From the NCBI RefSeq assembly GCF_000019965.1, contig NC_010571.1, forward strand, positions 2,923,001-2,987,000: DNA of 64,000 bases, given 5' to 3'. A program made the position numbers and the translations under genes. Source of the stretch: Opitutus terrae PB90-1. Lineage in GTDB: Bacteria > Verrucomicrobiota > Verrucomicrobiia > Opitutales > Opitutaceae. Positions 43,808 through 51,558 of the stretch are shown piece by piece. How positions within the stretch are numbered: position 1 is the stretch's first letter; every line of letters begins with the position of its first letter. The notes under the pieces are model-generated. The model had not been told where the DNA came from. It was given only the letters and a program-made list of their open reading frames with translations, and did no database searches.

Positions 43808-44737
43808 TCACGCGATGGCCAATTCACCGGCCGTAGGAGGCGGAAGATACCGATCAAGAAATGCAGTCTGTTCGACTGTGAGGTGGGTTTTCCAGAACCG
43901 TTGAGTATCTGGCCAAGGAATGAAACGGGTGTTTCGCTTAAGCCCGAAAGAAAGAACCTTCCATGTGAACTGCGCCCAATATTTCGCGCTATAGTTCTGC
44001 ATCCGCGAGGCTTCCTCTGGAAACTTTGTCTGCAGCGCTTCGCGCATCATCGCGATATTGTCGCCCTTAGGATTCAGCACCTCGCAAAAAATCTCGCGAG
44101 GCGAGAATGGCCGAATCTCTCGCAACACCTCGTCCATGACCTTCCGATCATGGAAAGGCATGAAAGGGGCAACGCAGACATAGACTTCAAGCCCGCGGGC
44201 ATGGGCCCGCTGCAGCATCTTCAAGCGACGACTGGGGGCAGTGGCACGTGGTTCGAGCGCTCGTGCCAGCCGGTCGTCCAAGTAAGGAAGGGATGTGCCT
44301 ACTAGCACGCGATCCTTATGCGCGACGAGTAAATCGAAATCCCGTTCGATCAGTGCGGATCGAGTCTGCAGCCGCACTTTATGGCCTGCCTCAAGCAGCA
44401 GTTTCAGACATTGCTGGGTGAGCTTGAGTTTGGCCTCGGTTGGAGTGTAGCAGTCCGTGAGAAACGACATCAGGATCCAACCGTCGCCCCACTCAGTGGT
44501 GCGAGCCTTATCCGGTGTGAAACGTTTCAGTTGTTCCCTCAGGGCCTCAACGATGCCTACCTTCGGGAGCAGGTATCTGCCCCAGTCCCGCTGCTTGTGG
44601 CCTTGGTTGTTGAATTTTACGCCGGGCATCGCCGGACAATAGCAGTGGTAACATCCATGTTCGCACCCGACGTATGGGTTGATCACCCAGTCGCCGAGGC
44701 GTTTTTTCCAAAGGCCAGAGGGATTGATCGGAGTCAT
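43808..44737 (-). CDS. Radical SAM protein, SplB-like
   Basis: A 309-residue radical SAM enzyme. The CX3CX2C iron-sulfur motif is seen in NPYVGCEHGCYHCYC; further parts resemble the SplB (spore photoproduct lyase-like, COG1533) group, such as ILMSFLTDCYTPTE, VRLQTRSALIERDFDLL, LVGTSLPYLDDRLARALEP and VYVCVAPFMPF. ATG 44737 is chosen; a TTG at 44812 would add an Ala/Ser/Thr-rich stretch of doubtful value. It converges on the two TcmP genes and is divergent from a small regulator, so the four form one locus. Its substrate is unknown. Confidence 0.83.
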   Translation of the reverse strand: MTPINPSGLWKKRLGDWVINPYVGCEHGCYHCYCPAMPGVKFNNQGHKQRDWGRYLLPKVGIVEALREQLKRFTPDKARTTEWGDGWILMSFLTDCYTPTEAKLKLTQQCLKLLLEAGHKVRLQTRSALIERDFDLLVAHKDRVLVGTSLPYLDDRLARALEPRATAPSRRLKMLQRAHARGLEVYVCVAPFMPFHDRKVMDEVLREIRPFSPREIFCEVLNPKGDNIAMMREALQTKFPEEASRMQNYSAKYWAQFTWKVLSFGLKRNTRFIPWPDTQRFWKTHLTVEQTAFLDRYLPPPTAGELAIA

Positions 44738-44807
44738 TGACGCGGCGGTAGACGTAGCGGCCGCGGCGGCCGGCGTCACGGACGTATTTGAACTTGTGAT
44801 TGAGCTA

Positions 44808-44826
44808 TTCAATGTAAAAGTGAATA
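44808..44826. promoter_or_regulatory. Possible operator, ATTCA-N9-TGAAT
   Basis: A short inverted repeat in an AT-rich block just upstream of the small regulator ATG and within the divergent radical SAM promoter region. Suggestive of autoregulation; not proven. Confidence 0.35.
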
Positions 44827-44829
44827 TCG

Positions 44830-45177
44830 ATGCAGATTAAAAAGAGGGAGCTGGCTGACGCTATACGGCAGCAAATGGCCGATAGGGGTGCGGCGACGCA
44901 GCTTGCCATGATCAGTCTCTTGAGGAGAAACGGCCTGCATATCAGCCAACCGACATTAAGCCGACTCTTGAAAGGTGGTTATACCTCGCCGCCACCCAGC
45001 TTGGTCGAAGTATGCGGTTATTTGTCTATTCAGATGAATAGATTCATAATCAAAACCAACCCAACTGACAGCCAGCAACTCATGAAGGCGCTGGAAACGG
45101 CTTGGGATGGGACTCCAGAGCGCGAGATGTTTCTAGCCCGAGTAATCCGGGCAGCCGGCCGAATGGGACGAGCGTGA
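44830..45177 (+). CDS. Small HTH-type regulator
   Basis: A 115-residue protein with a helix-turn-helix in the first half: ELADAIRQQMADRGAATQLAMISLLRRNG and ISQPTLSRLLKGGYTSPPPSLVEVCGYL, typical of XRE-like regulators. It is divergent from the radical SAM gene with a 92-base gap and may control it. Upstream (44808-44828) lies ATTCA-N9-TGAAT, a possible operator. The second half is helical and unassigned. Confidence 0.78.
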   Translation: MQIKKRELADAIRQQMADRGAATQLAMISLLRRNGLHISQPTLSRLLKGGYTSPPPSLVEVCGYLSIQMNRFIIKTNPTDSQQLMKALETAWDGTPEREMFLARVIRAAGRMGRA

Positions 45178-45189
45178 AATCAAAGAACG

Positions 45190-45780
45190 CTAGCAAGAAC
45201 CCTTGCGGATGAGTCCAATCATGACGCCCTGGATGATTAGCTCTTCAGCGGGGAGAATGTCATCGAAGCCAGGACCTTCAGCCTTCAGGTAAGCGCGGCC
45301 TCTCTCGACGCAGTAGCGCTTAAGGGTCGACTCCTTGTCGACTAGCGCGGCGACGACGTCGCCTTTGCGCGGATCGCGCGCAGCCAAGACCACGACGTCG
45401 CCATCCTTGATTCCCGCGTTGACCATTGAGTGACCGCGCACTCGTAGAGCAAAGACTGGTATGCCGGGCTTCGAATCGAAGAGGCTTGGCTCGACGTCGA
45501 GGAATTCTCCATTTTCGGAGGCAGCATCGATCGGTATGCCGGCGGGAATGGTGCCAAAGATTGGGATGCCGTCGTGGATCGTTACGGGTAGGATGCTCCT
45601 GGCTCCTCGCAAGTCTGAACGCAGCAACCCTGCCTCGCGCAATGCTCGAACGTGATCCTGTGCCGCGTTACTACTTCGCCAACCGAACGCGGCCTGGACT
45701 TCGCGAAACGTCACACCCCGTTGGCTCCGCCGAACGCGAGCGCGAATAAAGTCGAGGACCTTGCGCTGCGTTTCGGTCAT
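45190..45780 (-). CDS. lexA: LexA repressor
   Basis: A 196-residue SOS repressor from ATG 45780 (MTETQRKVLDFIRARV). An N-terminal winged HTH (~1-65) is followed by the S24 self-cleavage domain. The scissile Ala-Gly lies in GTIPAGIP, the nucleophile Ser in RGHSMVNAGIKDGD and the general-base Lys in DKESTLKRY. RecA filaments would trigger cleavage and release of DNA-repair genes. A 14-base palindrome directly upstream suggests self-regulation. A longer start at 45831 would run through that palindrome and is unlikely. Converges with the small regulator; whether it belongs to the island or the core chromosome is unclear. Confidence 0.93.
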   Translation of the reverse strand: MTETQRKVLDFIRARVRRSQRGVTFREVQAAFGWRSSNAAQDHVRALREAGLLRSDLRGARSILPVTIHDGIPIFGTIPAGIPIDAASENGEFLDVEPSLFDSKPGIPVFALRVRGHSMVNAGIKDGDVVVLAARDPRKGDVVAALVDKESTLKRYCVERGRAYLKAEGPGFDDILPAEELIIQGVMIGLIRKGSC

Positions 45781-45782
45781 GC

Positions 45783-45796
45783 TGCACATTTGTGCA
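45783..45796. promoter_or_regulatory. Possible LexA operator, TGCACATTTGTGCA
   Basis: Perfect 14-base palindrome (TGCAC-N4-GTGCA layout) two bases upstream of the lexA start codon. The N4 spacing matches the shape I recall for LexA sites in Verrucomicrobiota, though the half-site sequence differs. Its position would block lexA expression when bound. Confidence 0.55.
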
Positions 45797-46039
45797 GGAT
45801 CGTGTTGTTTGCAAGGTAAATCGATGAACACTCATGTGCCATGTTGTTTCGCCTGTTCGCGTCGCGCCCCTTTGGGGCAGCGATCGCCGACAGCGCAGCA
45901 CTGCACTGGCTTCGCTCCGCGGAGGACTTCTTTACACTTTGGAAGTTTACGCTCCGCGGATTATTGGACGCATATCTAGTTGGAGTTTAGTATCTAAAAG
46001 AGTTGTTTACAGTTTGCACGCAAGATAACCGTTCTGAGC

Positions 46040-46095
46040 GGAGAGCCCAGAGTCTAGAGCTTAGTGTCCAGAGCTGAGAGTCTAGAGCTGAGAGC
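46040..46095. repeat. Tandem AGAGTCTAGAGC-type units
   Basis: Several near-copies of an 11-16-base unit around AGAGTCTAGAGCT/GTCCAGAGCTGAG. Similar units occur at 53350-53400 and 57399-57427, always next to gene ends. Confidence 0.7.
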
Positions 46096-46115
46096 ACCGT
46101 CAGCGAAACAATCAC

Positions 46116-46145
46116 CAGCCCTCCGTTCGCGGAGGGCTTTTTGTT
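46116..46145 (+). terminator. Intrinsic terminator without an obvious gene in front
   Basis: Stem AGCCCTCC-GTTCGC-GGAGGGCT followed by TTTTTG on the + strand. The nearest upstream + gene ends over 900 bases earlier, so an unrecognised transcript may end here. Confidence 0.75.
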
Positions 46146-46178
46146 TGTCCGCATCGGCCGTGATGCCGCAGCTTCATT

Positions 46179-46300
46179 GTAGCCGGGCTCGCTGAGCCCG
46201 GCGCCGGGGTCAGCGACCCCGGCTACATGGAGCCGCGGCGCTCGCGCCGCGGCCCGGGAGAACCGCCGCGCGATGGACGCGACGAGGGCGTCGCGTCTCA
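46179..46300. repeat. Cluster of palindromic repeats
   Basis: Contains a GTAGCCGGG...CCCCGGCTAC unit like those at 10876 and 49420, then a GCCGCGGCGCTCGCGCCGCGGC hairpin, and a half of the CCCTCGTCGCG family (46278-46295). Confidence 0.8.
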
Positions 46301-46449
46301 GGAGGGGAGGTCGACGGGCGCGGCGAACTCCCCGGCAAATAATCTCAATTTTTGGAGCAGGGCTCGACTAGACGCGCTGCCTGTCGCATGAGAACATACG
46401 TACCACCCCGGCGGAGATCCGCCCAACCCAGAACCGAACGGACTGCTTT

Positions 46450-47649
46450 ATGAGAAAACTGCTTTGTGTGCTGCTTTGCGTCGCCAGCTCGGCGTTCGCG
46501 CAAAAGTGGGAGGGCCTCGCGCTGACGCCGCCCATGGGCTGGAACAGCTGGAACACCTTCGCCAATCACATCAGCGAAAAGGTCGTGCGCGAGACGGCGG
46601 ATGCGATGGAGAAAAACGGCATGCGCGACGCCGGCTACGTTTACATCGTCATCGATGACACGTGGTCGTTGCGGCAGCGCGACGCTAACGGCAGCCTGGT
46701 CGCAGATCCCGAAAAGTTTCCCAGCGGCATGAAGGCGCTGGCCGATTACGTGCACGCGAAAGGATTCAAGCTCGGCATCTACAGTTGTGCGGGCAAGACG
46801 ACGTGCGGCGGTTATCCGGGCAGTTGGGGCCATGAATTTCAGGATGCGCGGTTGTGGGCGTCATGGGGCATCGACTACCTCAAATACGACTGGTGCGATC
46901 ACGGCGATGCGAACGCGAAGGATGCCTACGCGCGGATGAGCGCGGCGCTGCGCGCGGCCGGGCGTCCGGTGGTGTTCAGCCTCTGCGAATGGGGCCAGAA
47001 CAGGCCGTGGGAATGGGCTGAGCCCATCGGCCATCTGTGGCGCACGACGGGCGATATCTACGACTCCTACGACGGCCGGAAGGGTTGGGAGTCCGGCTGG
47101 AAGCGATTGCTCGACCTGCAGTATTCGCTGGTCGACAGCTCGGGCGCTTACGATGGGTTGAACAAGTTCGCCGGACCGGGACACTGGAACGACCCGGACA
47201 TGCTCGAGGTCGGCAACGACGGGCTGTCGCTGGCCGAGTCGCGCGCGCATTTCAGCTTCTGGTGCCTGCTCGCCGCGCCGCTCATGGCCGGCAACGACGT
47301 GCGGCACATGAGCGAGGAGATCCGCGCGATCATGACCGACAAGGAGGTGATCGCGATCAACCAGGATCCCGCGGGCAAGCAGGGCTTCCGCGCGCTGGCC
47401 GAGCCGGCGAAATCCATCGAGATCTGGGTGAAGGAGCTGAGCAACCAGGAGTGGGCAGTGTGCGCGCTCAACACCGACACCAGCGCACGGGAGCTCACGA
47501 TCGATTGGGGCCGGCTCTGGACGATCCAGGGCAAGCACAGCGTGCGCGACGTCTGGGCGAAGAAAGCGGTGGGCGACACCAGCAAGCCCTACACCGTGCG
47601 CGTCGAGTCGCACGACGTGGCGATGTTCCGGCTCACGCCGGCGAAGTAG
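46450..47649 (+). CDS. GH27 alpha-galactosidase
   Basis: A 399-residue exported enzyme (signal 1-18, ending SAFAQ) that removes alpha-1,6-galactose, for example from galactomannan. GH27 hallmarks: ALTPPMGWNSWNTF, VIDDTWSLR, LGIYSCAGKTTC, and KYDWC with nucleophile Asp147; Asp202 in RTTGDIYDS is the likely acid/base. WNDPDML follows. The beta-sandwich C-terminal domain covers ~300-399. Single gene, ended by a good intrinsic terminator. Its role fits the mannan-degrading genes that follow. It is the first gene after the mobile island. Confidence 0.94.
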   Translation: MRKLLCVLLCVASSAFAQKWEGLALTPPMGWNSWNTFANHISEKVVRETADAMEKNGMRDAGYVYIVIDDTWSLRQRDANGSLVADPEKFPSGMKALADYVHAKGFKLGIYSCAGKTTCGGYPGSWGHEFQDARLWASWGIDYLKYDWCDHGDANAKDAYARMSAALRAAGRPVVFSLCEWGQNRPWEWAEPIGHLWRTTGDIYDSYDGRKGWESGWKRLLDLQYSLVDSSGAYDGLNKFAGPGHWNDPDMLEVGNDGLSLAESRAHFSFWCLLAAPLMAGNDVRHMSEEIRAIMTDKEVIAINQDPAGKQGFRALAEPAKSIEIWVKELSNQEWAVCALNTDTSARELTIDWGRLWTIQGKHSVRDVWAKKAVGDTSKPYTVRVESHDVAMFRLTPAK

Positions 47650-47676
47650 AATTTCACACCCCCGAGTCAGTCACGA

Positions 47677-47706
47677 AGCCGCGCCGGATTTCGGCGCGGC
47701 TTTTTA
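47677..47706 (+). terminator. Intrinsic terminator after the GH27 gene
   Basis: Stem AGCCGCGCC-GGATTTC-GGCGCGGCT followed by a run of T, starting 28 bases after the alpha-galactosidase stop. Confidence 0.9.
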
Positions 47707-47757
47707 TTGGTGATGGATGCAATGTTGTAGCCGGGCTCGGTGAGCCCGGAATCGATC

Positions 47758-47820
47758 GGGGCGCCGTCTTGCTGCGCCCTTCGGCTCCGATCGAGAAAGG
47801 GCGCAGCAAGACGGCGCCCC
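47758..47820. repeat. Perfect 24-base inverted repeat
   Basis: Arms 47758-47781 (GGGGCGCCGTCTTGCTGCGC and four further bases) and 47797-47820, with a 15-base loop. The longest perfect arms seen in the window; downstream of the GH27 terminator and flanked by copies of other families. Confidence 0.93.
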
Positions 47821-47829
47821 TACACCAAT

Positions 47830-47912
47830 GCCCATGGCGCCGCGGCGCCCTCGCCGCGGCAGGGAAAACGCGACCGAGCTGAAGACGCGACGAGGGCGTC
47901 GCGTCCCCAGAA
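47830..47912. repeat. Palindromic repeat, CCGCGGC / CGCGACGAGGGCG family
   Basis: A hairpin GCCGCGGCGCCCTCGCCGCGGC followed by the half-element CGCGACGAGGGCGTCGCG (47887-47904), as at 46278. Confidence 0.75.
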
Positions 47913-48031
47913 TTTTAGGTCTTCGTCGCAGCCTGCGGGCATGACGTCCGTGCTCTCATGCAAGCGGCTTCGATCGGTGACAAAGCGTCCGCGTTGACGC
48001 GCAACGCGGTTCACGCTGATCTCTCCGCACC

Positions 48032-49396
48032 ATGATGCGCCCCACTCCTGCTTTTCTGTTCGTCGTCCTCGCGCTGCTGGCGGGATTCAGCCCTGCCGCG
48101 CTGGCGGCCACTCCGATCACGCCGGTGCCGCCCGGTGCGCAGCTACGCGTTGCCGCGGTGCAGGTGCGTGTCGCACCCGATCACCGCGACTGGACCTACC
48201 AGCTCGGAGAGCCAGTGAAGTTCAAGGTCGCCGTGACTGCGGACAACGAGCCAATCGACGCGGTGTCGGTCAGCTACACGATCGGGCCCGACATGTTTCC
48301 CGGCGAAAAGAAGACGGCGGCGGTGCCGCTCGACGGGCTCGTGATCGATGCGGGCACGATGCAGGAGCCGGGATTCCTGCGCTGCATCGTGACGAGCGAG
48401 GTTGCGGGCAAGATCTACACGGGCATTGCGACCGCGGCGTTCGCGCCGGAGAAGATCAAGCCCTACCAAACGGAGCCGGAGGATTTCGAGGCGTTCTGGA
48501 AAACGCAGCTCGAGGAACTCGCGCAGGCGCCGGTCGAACCGATCCTCACGCTGCTGCCCGACCAATGCACCGACAAGGTGAACGTCTACCACGTCAGCTT
48601 CCGCACGGTCGGGCCGAGCTGGATGAAAGTGCCGGCGCGCATCTACGGCATGCTGTGCGAGCCGAAGGCGCCGGGAAAGTATCCCGCGGTGTTGAAGGTG
48701 CCGGGCGCCGGCGTGCGGCCGTATCCGGGCGACAAGGGCCTCGCCGCGCGCGGCGTGATCACACTGGAGATCGGGATCCATGGGATTCCGGTGAACCTCC
48801 CCGAGAGTTTCTACGACGTGCTCTATGCGGGCGCGCTGACCGGCTACTGGACCTTCAACTCCGACAACCGCGAAACCTACTATTACCGCCGCGTCTACCT
48901 GAGCTGCGTCCGCGCGAATGATTTTCTGACGGCGCGGGAAAATTGGGATGGCAAGAACCTCGTCGTGATGGGCGCGAGCCAGGGCGGGCAACTCTCGCTG
49001 GTGACGGCGGCGCTCGATCTGCGTGTGAGCGGACTCGCGGTGACGCATCCGGCCGGTTGCGACTGGGCGGCGCCGCTGCACGGCCGTGCGGGCGGCTGGC
49101 CGCATCCGTTCATGCCCGGCGCGGACGGCAAGCCGTCCGCGAACGCGACGCCGGCGCGGATGGCGGCGCTCGCGTATTACGACGCGGTGAACTTCGCGAA
49201 GCGAATCAAGGTCCCGGGCTACTACAACTGGGGCTACAACGACGTCGTCACGCCGCCGACGTCCACCTACGCCGCCTACAATGTGATCACCGCGCCGAAG
49301 ACGCTTGGGCTCACGCTGGAGATGGGCCACCAATACAACGAGGAACAGTGGAAGGCGATCGACAATTGGGTGACGCAGGCGATCGGAGTGAAGTAA
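48032..49396 (+). CDS. CE7-type acetyl(xylan) esterase
   Basis: A 454-residue exported esterase (signal 1-25). Residues ~150-454 match the AXE1/cephalosporin-C deacetylase family (CE7): EDFEAFWKTQLEEL, PARIYGMLCEPK, the oxyanion region and nucleophile elbow GASQGG (Ser316), TRPxGCDW-like sequence HPAGCDWAAP, and a C-terminal WGYNDVVTPP and MGHQYNEEQ holding the Asp and His. The first ~120 residues form an extra beta domain. It would remove acetyl groups from xylo- or manno-oligosaccharides, helping the glycosidases nearby. Confidence 0.9.
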   Translation: MMRPTPAFLFVVLALLAGFSPAALAATPITPVPPGAQLRVAAVQVRVAPDHRDWTYQLGEPVKFKVAVTADNEPIDAVSVSYTIGPDMFPGEKKTAAVPLDGLVIDAGTMQEPGFLRCIVTSEVAGKIYTGIATAAFAPEKIKPYQTEPEDFEAFWKTQLEELAQAPVEPILTLLPDQCTDKVNVYHVSFRTVGPSWMKVPARIYGMLCEPKAPGKYPAVLKVPGAGVRPYPGDKGLAARGVITLEIGIHGIPVNLPESFYDVLYAGALTGYWTFNSDNRETYYYRRVYLSCVRANDFLTARENWDGKNLVVMGASQGGQLSLVTAALDLRVSGLAVTHPAGCDWAAPLHGRAGGWPHPFMPGADGKPSANATPARMAALAYYDAVNFAKRIKVPGYYNWGYNDVVTPPTSTYAAYNVITAPKTLGLTLEMGHQYNEEQWKAIDNWVTQAIGVK

Positions 49397-49419
49397 GGCC
49401 CAGCGATCGGGGATCGGTG

Positions 49420-49525
49420 CAGCCGGGCTCGACGAGCCCGGGCCGGGGTCACCGACCCCGGCTACATGGAGCCGCGGCGCCCAGGGAAGCCGACCGAAAG
49501 ACGCGACGCGGGCGTCGCGTCTCCA
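49420..49525. repeat. Palindromic repeats, two families
   Basis: A GCAGCCGGGCTCG...CCCCGGCTAC unit followed by a GCGACGCGGGCGTCGC hairpin, a variant of the CCCTCGTCGCG family. Located between convergent genes. Confidence 0.75.
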
Positions 49526-49617
49526 GTGGCTGCCGGCCTCGAAATGGCTCGGAGTCTGGTCCTTCGAATTTTTCAAGCCTGGGATTTCGAACTCCGGATT
49601 CTCGGCGTCGGCGGGCG

Positions 49618-50016
49618 CTATTTCACCCGCTCGGCTTTCCACGGCACCGAGATCGGCTTTTCGTCACGGCCGCTGGTTTGGATCGTGCCGGTGATCGTGT
49701 CGCCTTCGACGTTGCCGGTGTAGTGCACGGTGAACTTCTTTTTTCGCAGCCGGCGGCCAAACTCGCGCTGCACGGTGAAGTCGATCTGGTCGTTGGCGAA
49801 GCTCGCCTTTTCGATCGAGGCCTTGCCGGCCCGGTTGTCGATCGTGCCGGTCAGCTGGTTCTGCTGCCAGACGAGCGCGAGCGTGGATTCCGTCGTGCGG
49901 CCGTTCGGCATCGTCGTGCTGAATTTCCATGTGCCGTTGGGATCTGCCGCGAAGGCCGACACGGTCGTGGTGGCGACCGCGAAGAGCATGAGGAGGGAAG
50001 AGCGAAGCGATTTCAT
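49618..50016 (-). CDS. Small secreted protein of unknown function
   Basis: A 132-residue protein with a signal peptide (MKSLRSSLLMLFAVATTTVSAFA). ATG 50016 suits the signal better than an upstream ATG ten codons earlier. The mature chain is a small beta-rich domain (GTWKFSTTMPNGRTTESTLAL, GKASIEKASFANDQIDFTVQ, GNVEGDTITGTIQ), resembling small extracellular beta-barrel proteins found beside glycan genes. I cannot assign a family. It is divergent from the repeat protein at 50121. Confidence 0.72.
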   Translation of the reverse strand: MKSLRSSLLMLFAVATTTVSAFAADPNGTWKFSTTMPNGRTTESTLALVWQQNQLTGTIDNRAGKASIEKASFANDQIDFTVQREFGRRLRKKKFTVHYTGNVEGDTITGTIQTSGRDEKPISVPWKAERVK

Positions 50017-50120
50017 AGGAGGGGAGATGACGACGTGCCCCTTCAACGCGCGGCGGGGAATCTGGTTTCGCCAAAAAAAGCCCGAAACCGGTCGGAGCCT
50101 CGCGCGTTGAGTGCGGTGTC

Positions 50121-50573
50121 ATGAAAACCTTTTCTTCTCTTTCCCAAGCGGCGGCCGGCATTGCGATGCTCGGAGCTTTGCTGGCGATCGTCCCCACCGA
50201 GGCGCAGGCCCGCAGCCGCACCACGGTGGTGCATGGCAGTCGCGGTGCCGTTTATCAGCGGCAGGTCGAGCACGTGCCCGGCAGGCTCAACGCGTCGGGC
50301 GCGGTGACGCGACCGGATGGCCGGACGGCGAGCCGCAGCTTCAGCACGCAAAAGACCAACGCGGGTCGGGTCACGAGTGCCCGCGCGACGGGATTCAACG
50401 GCAAGACGGCAACCTACGATTCGAGTCGCGTGCGCACGGCGAACGGCTACGAGCGCCAGGCAACCGCCACCGGCCCGAACGGCGCCACGGCGAGCAAGCA
50501 TGTTTCCGTCGCGCGGGAAGGTGACACCGTCACGCGGACCGTGACGCACACCAACACGCCGCCGCCGCAATGA
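50121..50573 (+). CDS. Small secreted repeat protein
   Basis: A 150-residue protein with a signal peptide (residues 1-29, ending EAQA). The mature chain has three loose repeats of ~25 residues with cores TRPDGRTASRS, TGFNGKTATYDS and TGPNGATASKH, rich in Thr, Arg, Gly and Ala. I do not recognise a family. Its stop codon overlaps the start of the sigma factor gene (ATGA), so this protein begins a coupled four-gene operon and is probably related to what the sigma factor controls or senses. Confidence 0.72.
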   Translation: MKTFSSLSQAAAGIAMLGALLAIVPTEAQARSRTTVVHGSRGAVYQRQVEHVPGRLNASGAVTRPDGRTASRSFSTQKTNAGRVTSARATGFNGKTATYDSSRVRTANGYERQATATGPNGATASKHVSVAREGDTVTRTVTHTNTPPPQ

Positions 50574-51259
50574 TCGCCCGAGCCACGGTCGCGCGGGCTC
50601 GCCTTTGCGGCGACGCGGCGCACCGTGGGGAGACAACTTTGCTGCGAGTGAATCCGGCTGCAGACCATGCACCCCGCGACGACAGTGACGCGACGCCCGA
50701 CGCTGCGAGCGCCGACACGGATGCCGCGTGGGCGCTGCGCGCGCGGGCCGGCGACGTGGCCGCGATGCAGGGCCTCGTGCTGCGCCATCAAGCCGCGGTC
50801 GCGCGGCTGCTGTGGCGGTTCGCGCGCAGGCGGGCGGATCTCGATGATTTGGTGCAGGAGACGTTTCTGCGGATGGTCCGTGGGTTGCCCGACTGGCAGC
50901 CGGCGCAGCCGTTCGCACGCTGGCTGCTACGGATCGCGACGAACGTCGGTCGGGACTATTTTCGCCGCCAGGCGGTGCGGCGTCGTTGGACCGCGGAGCC
51001 GGCGACGTCTCCGCTGGGTGAACTGCTGCCCGAACCTGTGGAACCAGGCGCCGATCCGGCGGCGCGGGCGGCGGCGAACGAGGTGAAAGCCACGCTCGCC
51101 CAACTTTCTCCCGACGAGCAGACGCTGCTCACACTGCACTACCTCGAAGGATGGCCGCTCGCGGACATCGCGGCGCAATTTGGCTGGACTGTGACGGCTA
51201 CGAAACTCCGCGCCTGGCGCGCGCGACGCCAGCTGCGAAAACTTCTTCAAACATCATGA
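50570..51259 (+). CDS. ECF-type RNA polymerase sigma factor
   Basis: A 229-residue sigma-70 family protein without region 1. Sigma2: RARAGDVAAMQGLVLRHQAAVARLLWRF and DLVQETFLRMVRGLP; sigma4: LSPDEQTLLTLHYLEGWPLADIAAQFGWTVTATKLR. The first ~50 residues are an uncommon extension; a GTG at 50648 would remove 26 of them. It overlaps the repeat protein upstream and the next gene downstream (ATGA both times). With the membrane protein behind it, this forms an ECF sigma/anti-sigma-type unit responding to an envelope signal. Confidence 0.9.
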   Translation: MIARATVARARLCGDAAHRGETTLLRVNPAADHAPRDDSDATPDAASADTDAAWALRARAGDVAAMQGLVLRHQAAVARLLWRFARRRADLDDLVQETFLRMVRGLPDWQPAQPFARWLLRIATNVGRDYFRRQAVRRRWTAEPATSPLGELLPEPVEPGADPAARAAANEVKATLAQLSPDEQTLLTLHYLEGWPLADIAAQFGWTVTATKLRAWRARRQLRKLLQTS

Positions 51260-51558
51260 AAGATCCTGAATCGAAACCTGAGCCCGCGTGGGCCGCGCGA
51301 GTCGCCCGGGCCCGCAACGACGTCGCGCCGCCGGTGGACGTCGAGGCCTTGCTGCGCGCGGTGCGCACCGCGACGGTGGCACCGCGGCCGGGCTGGCTCG
51401 TCGAGCTGGCCAGCTTGTTCGCAGGATCGCGGGCAGTGCCTGCGTGCCTCGCCGCGACACTGCTGCTCGGCGGCGTTGCGAGCTGGGAAGCCTGGAGCCT
51501 GTGGCAGGCGCTGCCCTGGGCGGAGATGATCGTCGAAACGACCGGAGGTGTTCCATGA
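51256..51558 (+). CDS. Putative anti-sigma-type membrane protein
   Basis: A 100-residue protein with a cytoplasmic N-terminus (MKDPESKPEPAWAARVARARND) and one membrane segment at about residues 64-83 (AVPACLAATLLLGGVASWEA). Position between a sigma factor and a CpxP-like protein, with four-base overlaps on both sides, suggests an anti-sigma factor. No zinc-binding HX3CX2C motif is present, and I see no family signature, so this role rests on context. Confidence 0.68.
   Translation: MKDPESKPEPAWAARVARARNDVAPPVDVEALLRAVRTATVAPRPGWLVELASLFAGSRAVPACLAATLLLGGVASWEAWSLWQALPWAEMIVETTGGVP

Larger units (their letters stand above)
45797..46449. other. Region upstream of lexA and of the GH27 gene
   Basis: A 653-base gene-free stretch. 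It holds the lexA promoter, tandem TCTAGAGC-type units (46040-46095), an intrinsic terminator (46116-46145) and a cluster of palindromic repeats (46179-46300). No coding gene is supported. Confidence 0.55.
47650..48031. other. Intergenic between GH27 and CE7, repeat-rich
   Basis: A 382-base gap holding the GH27 terminator, a GTAGCCGGG-family hairpin, a perfect 24-base inverted repeat and a CCCTCGTCGCG-family half. No gene is seen. Confidence 0.6.

Noticed and set aside
43808-44737. DNA photoproduct lyase proper
   Set aside because: The SplB resemblance is to the broad COG1533 group; no sporulation context and no lyase-specific residue could be confirmed.
46030-46110. CRISPR array
   Set aside because: The TCTAGAGC units are short, irregular and lack spacers of even length; no cas genes are present.
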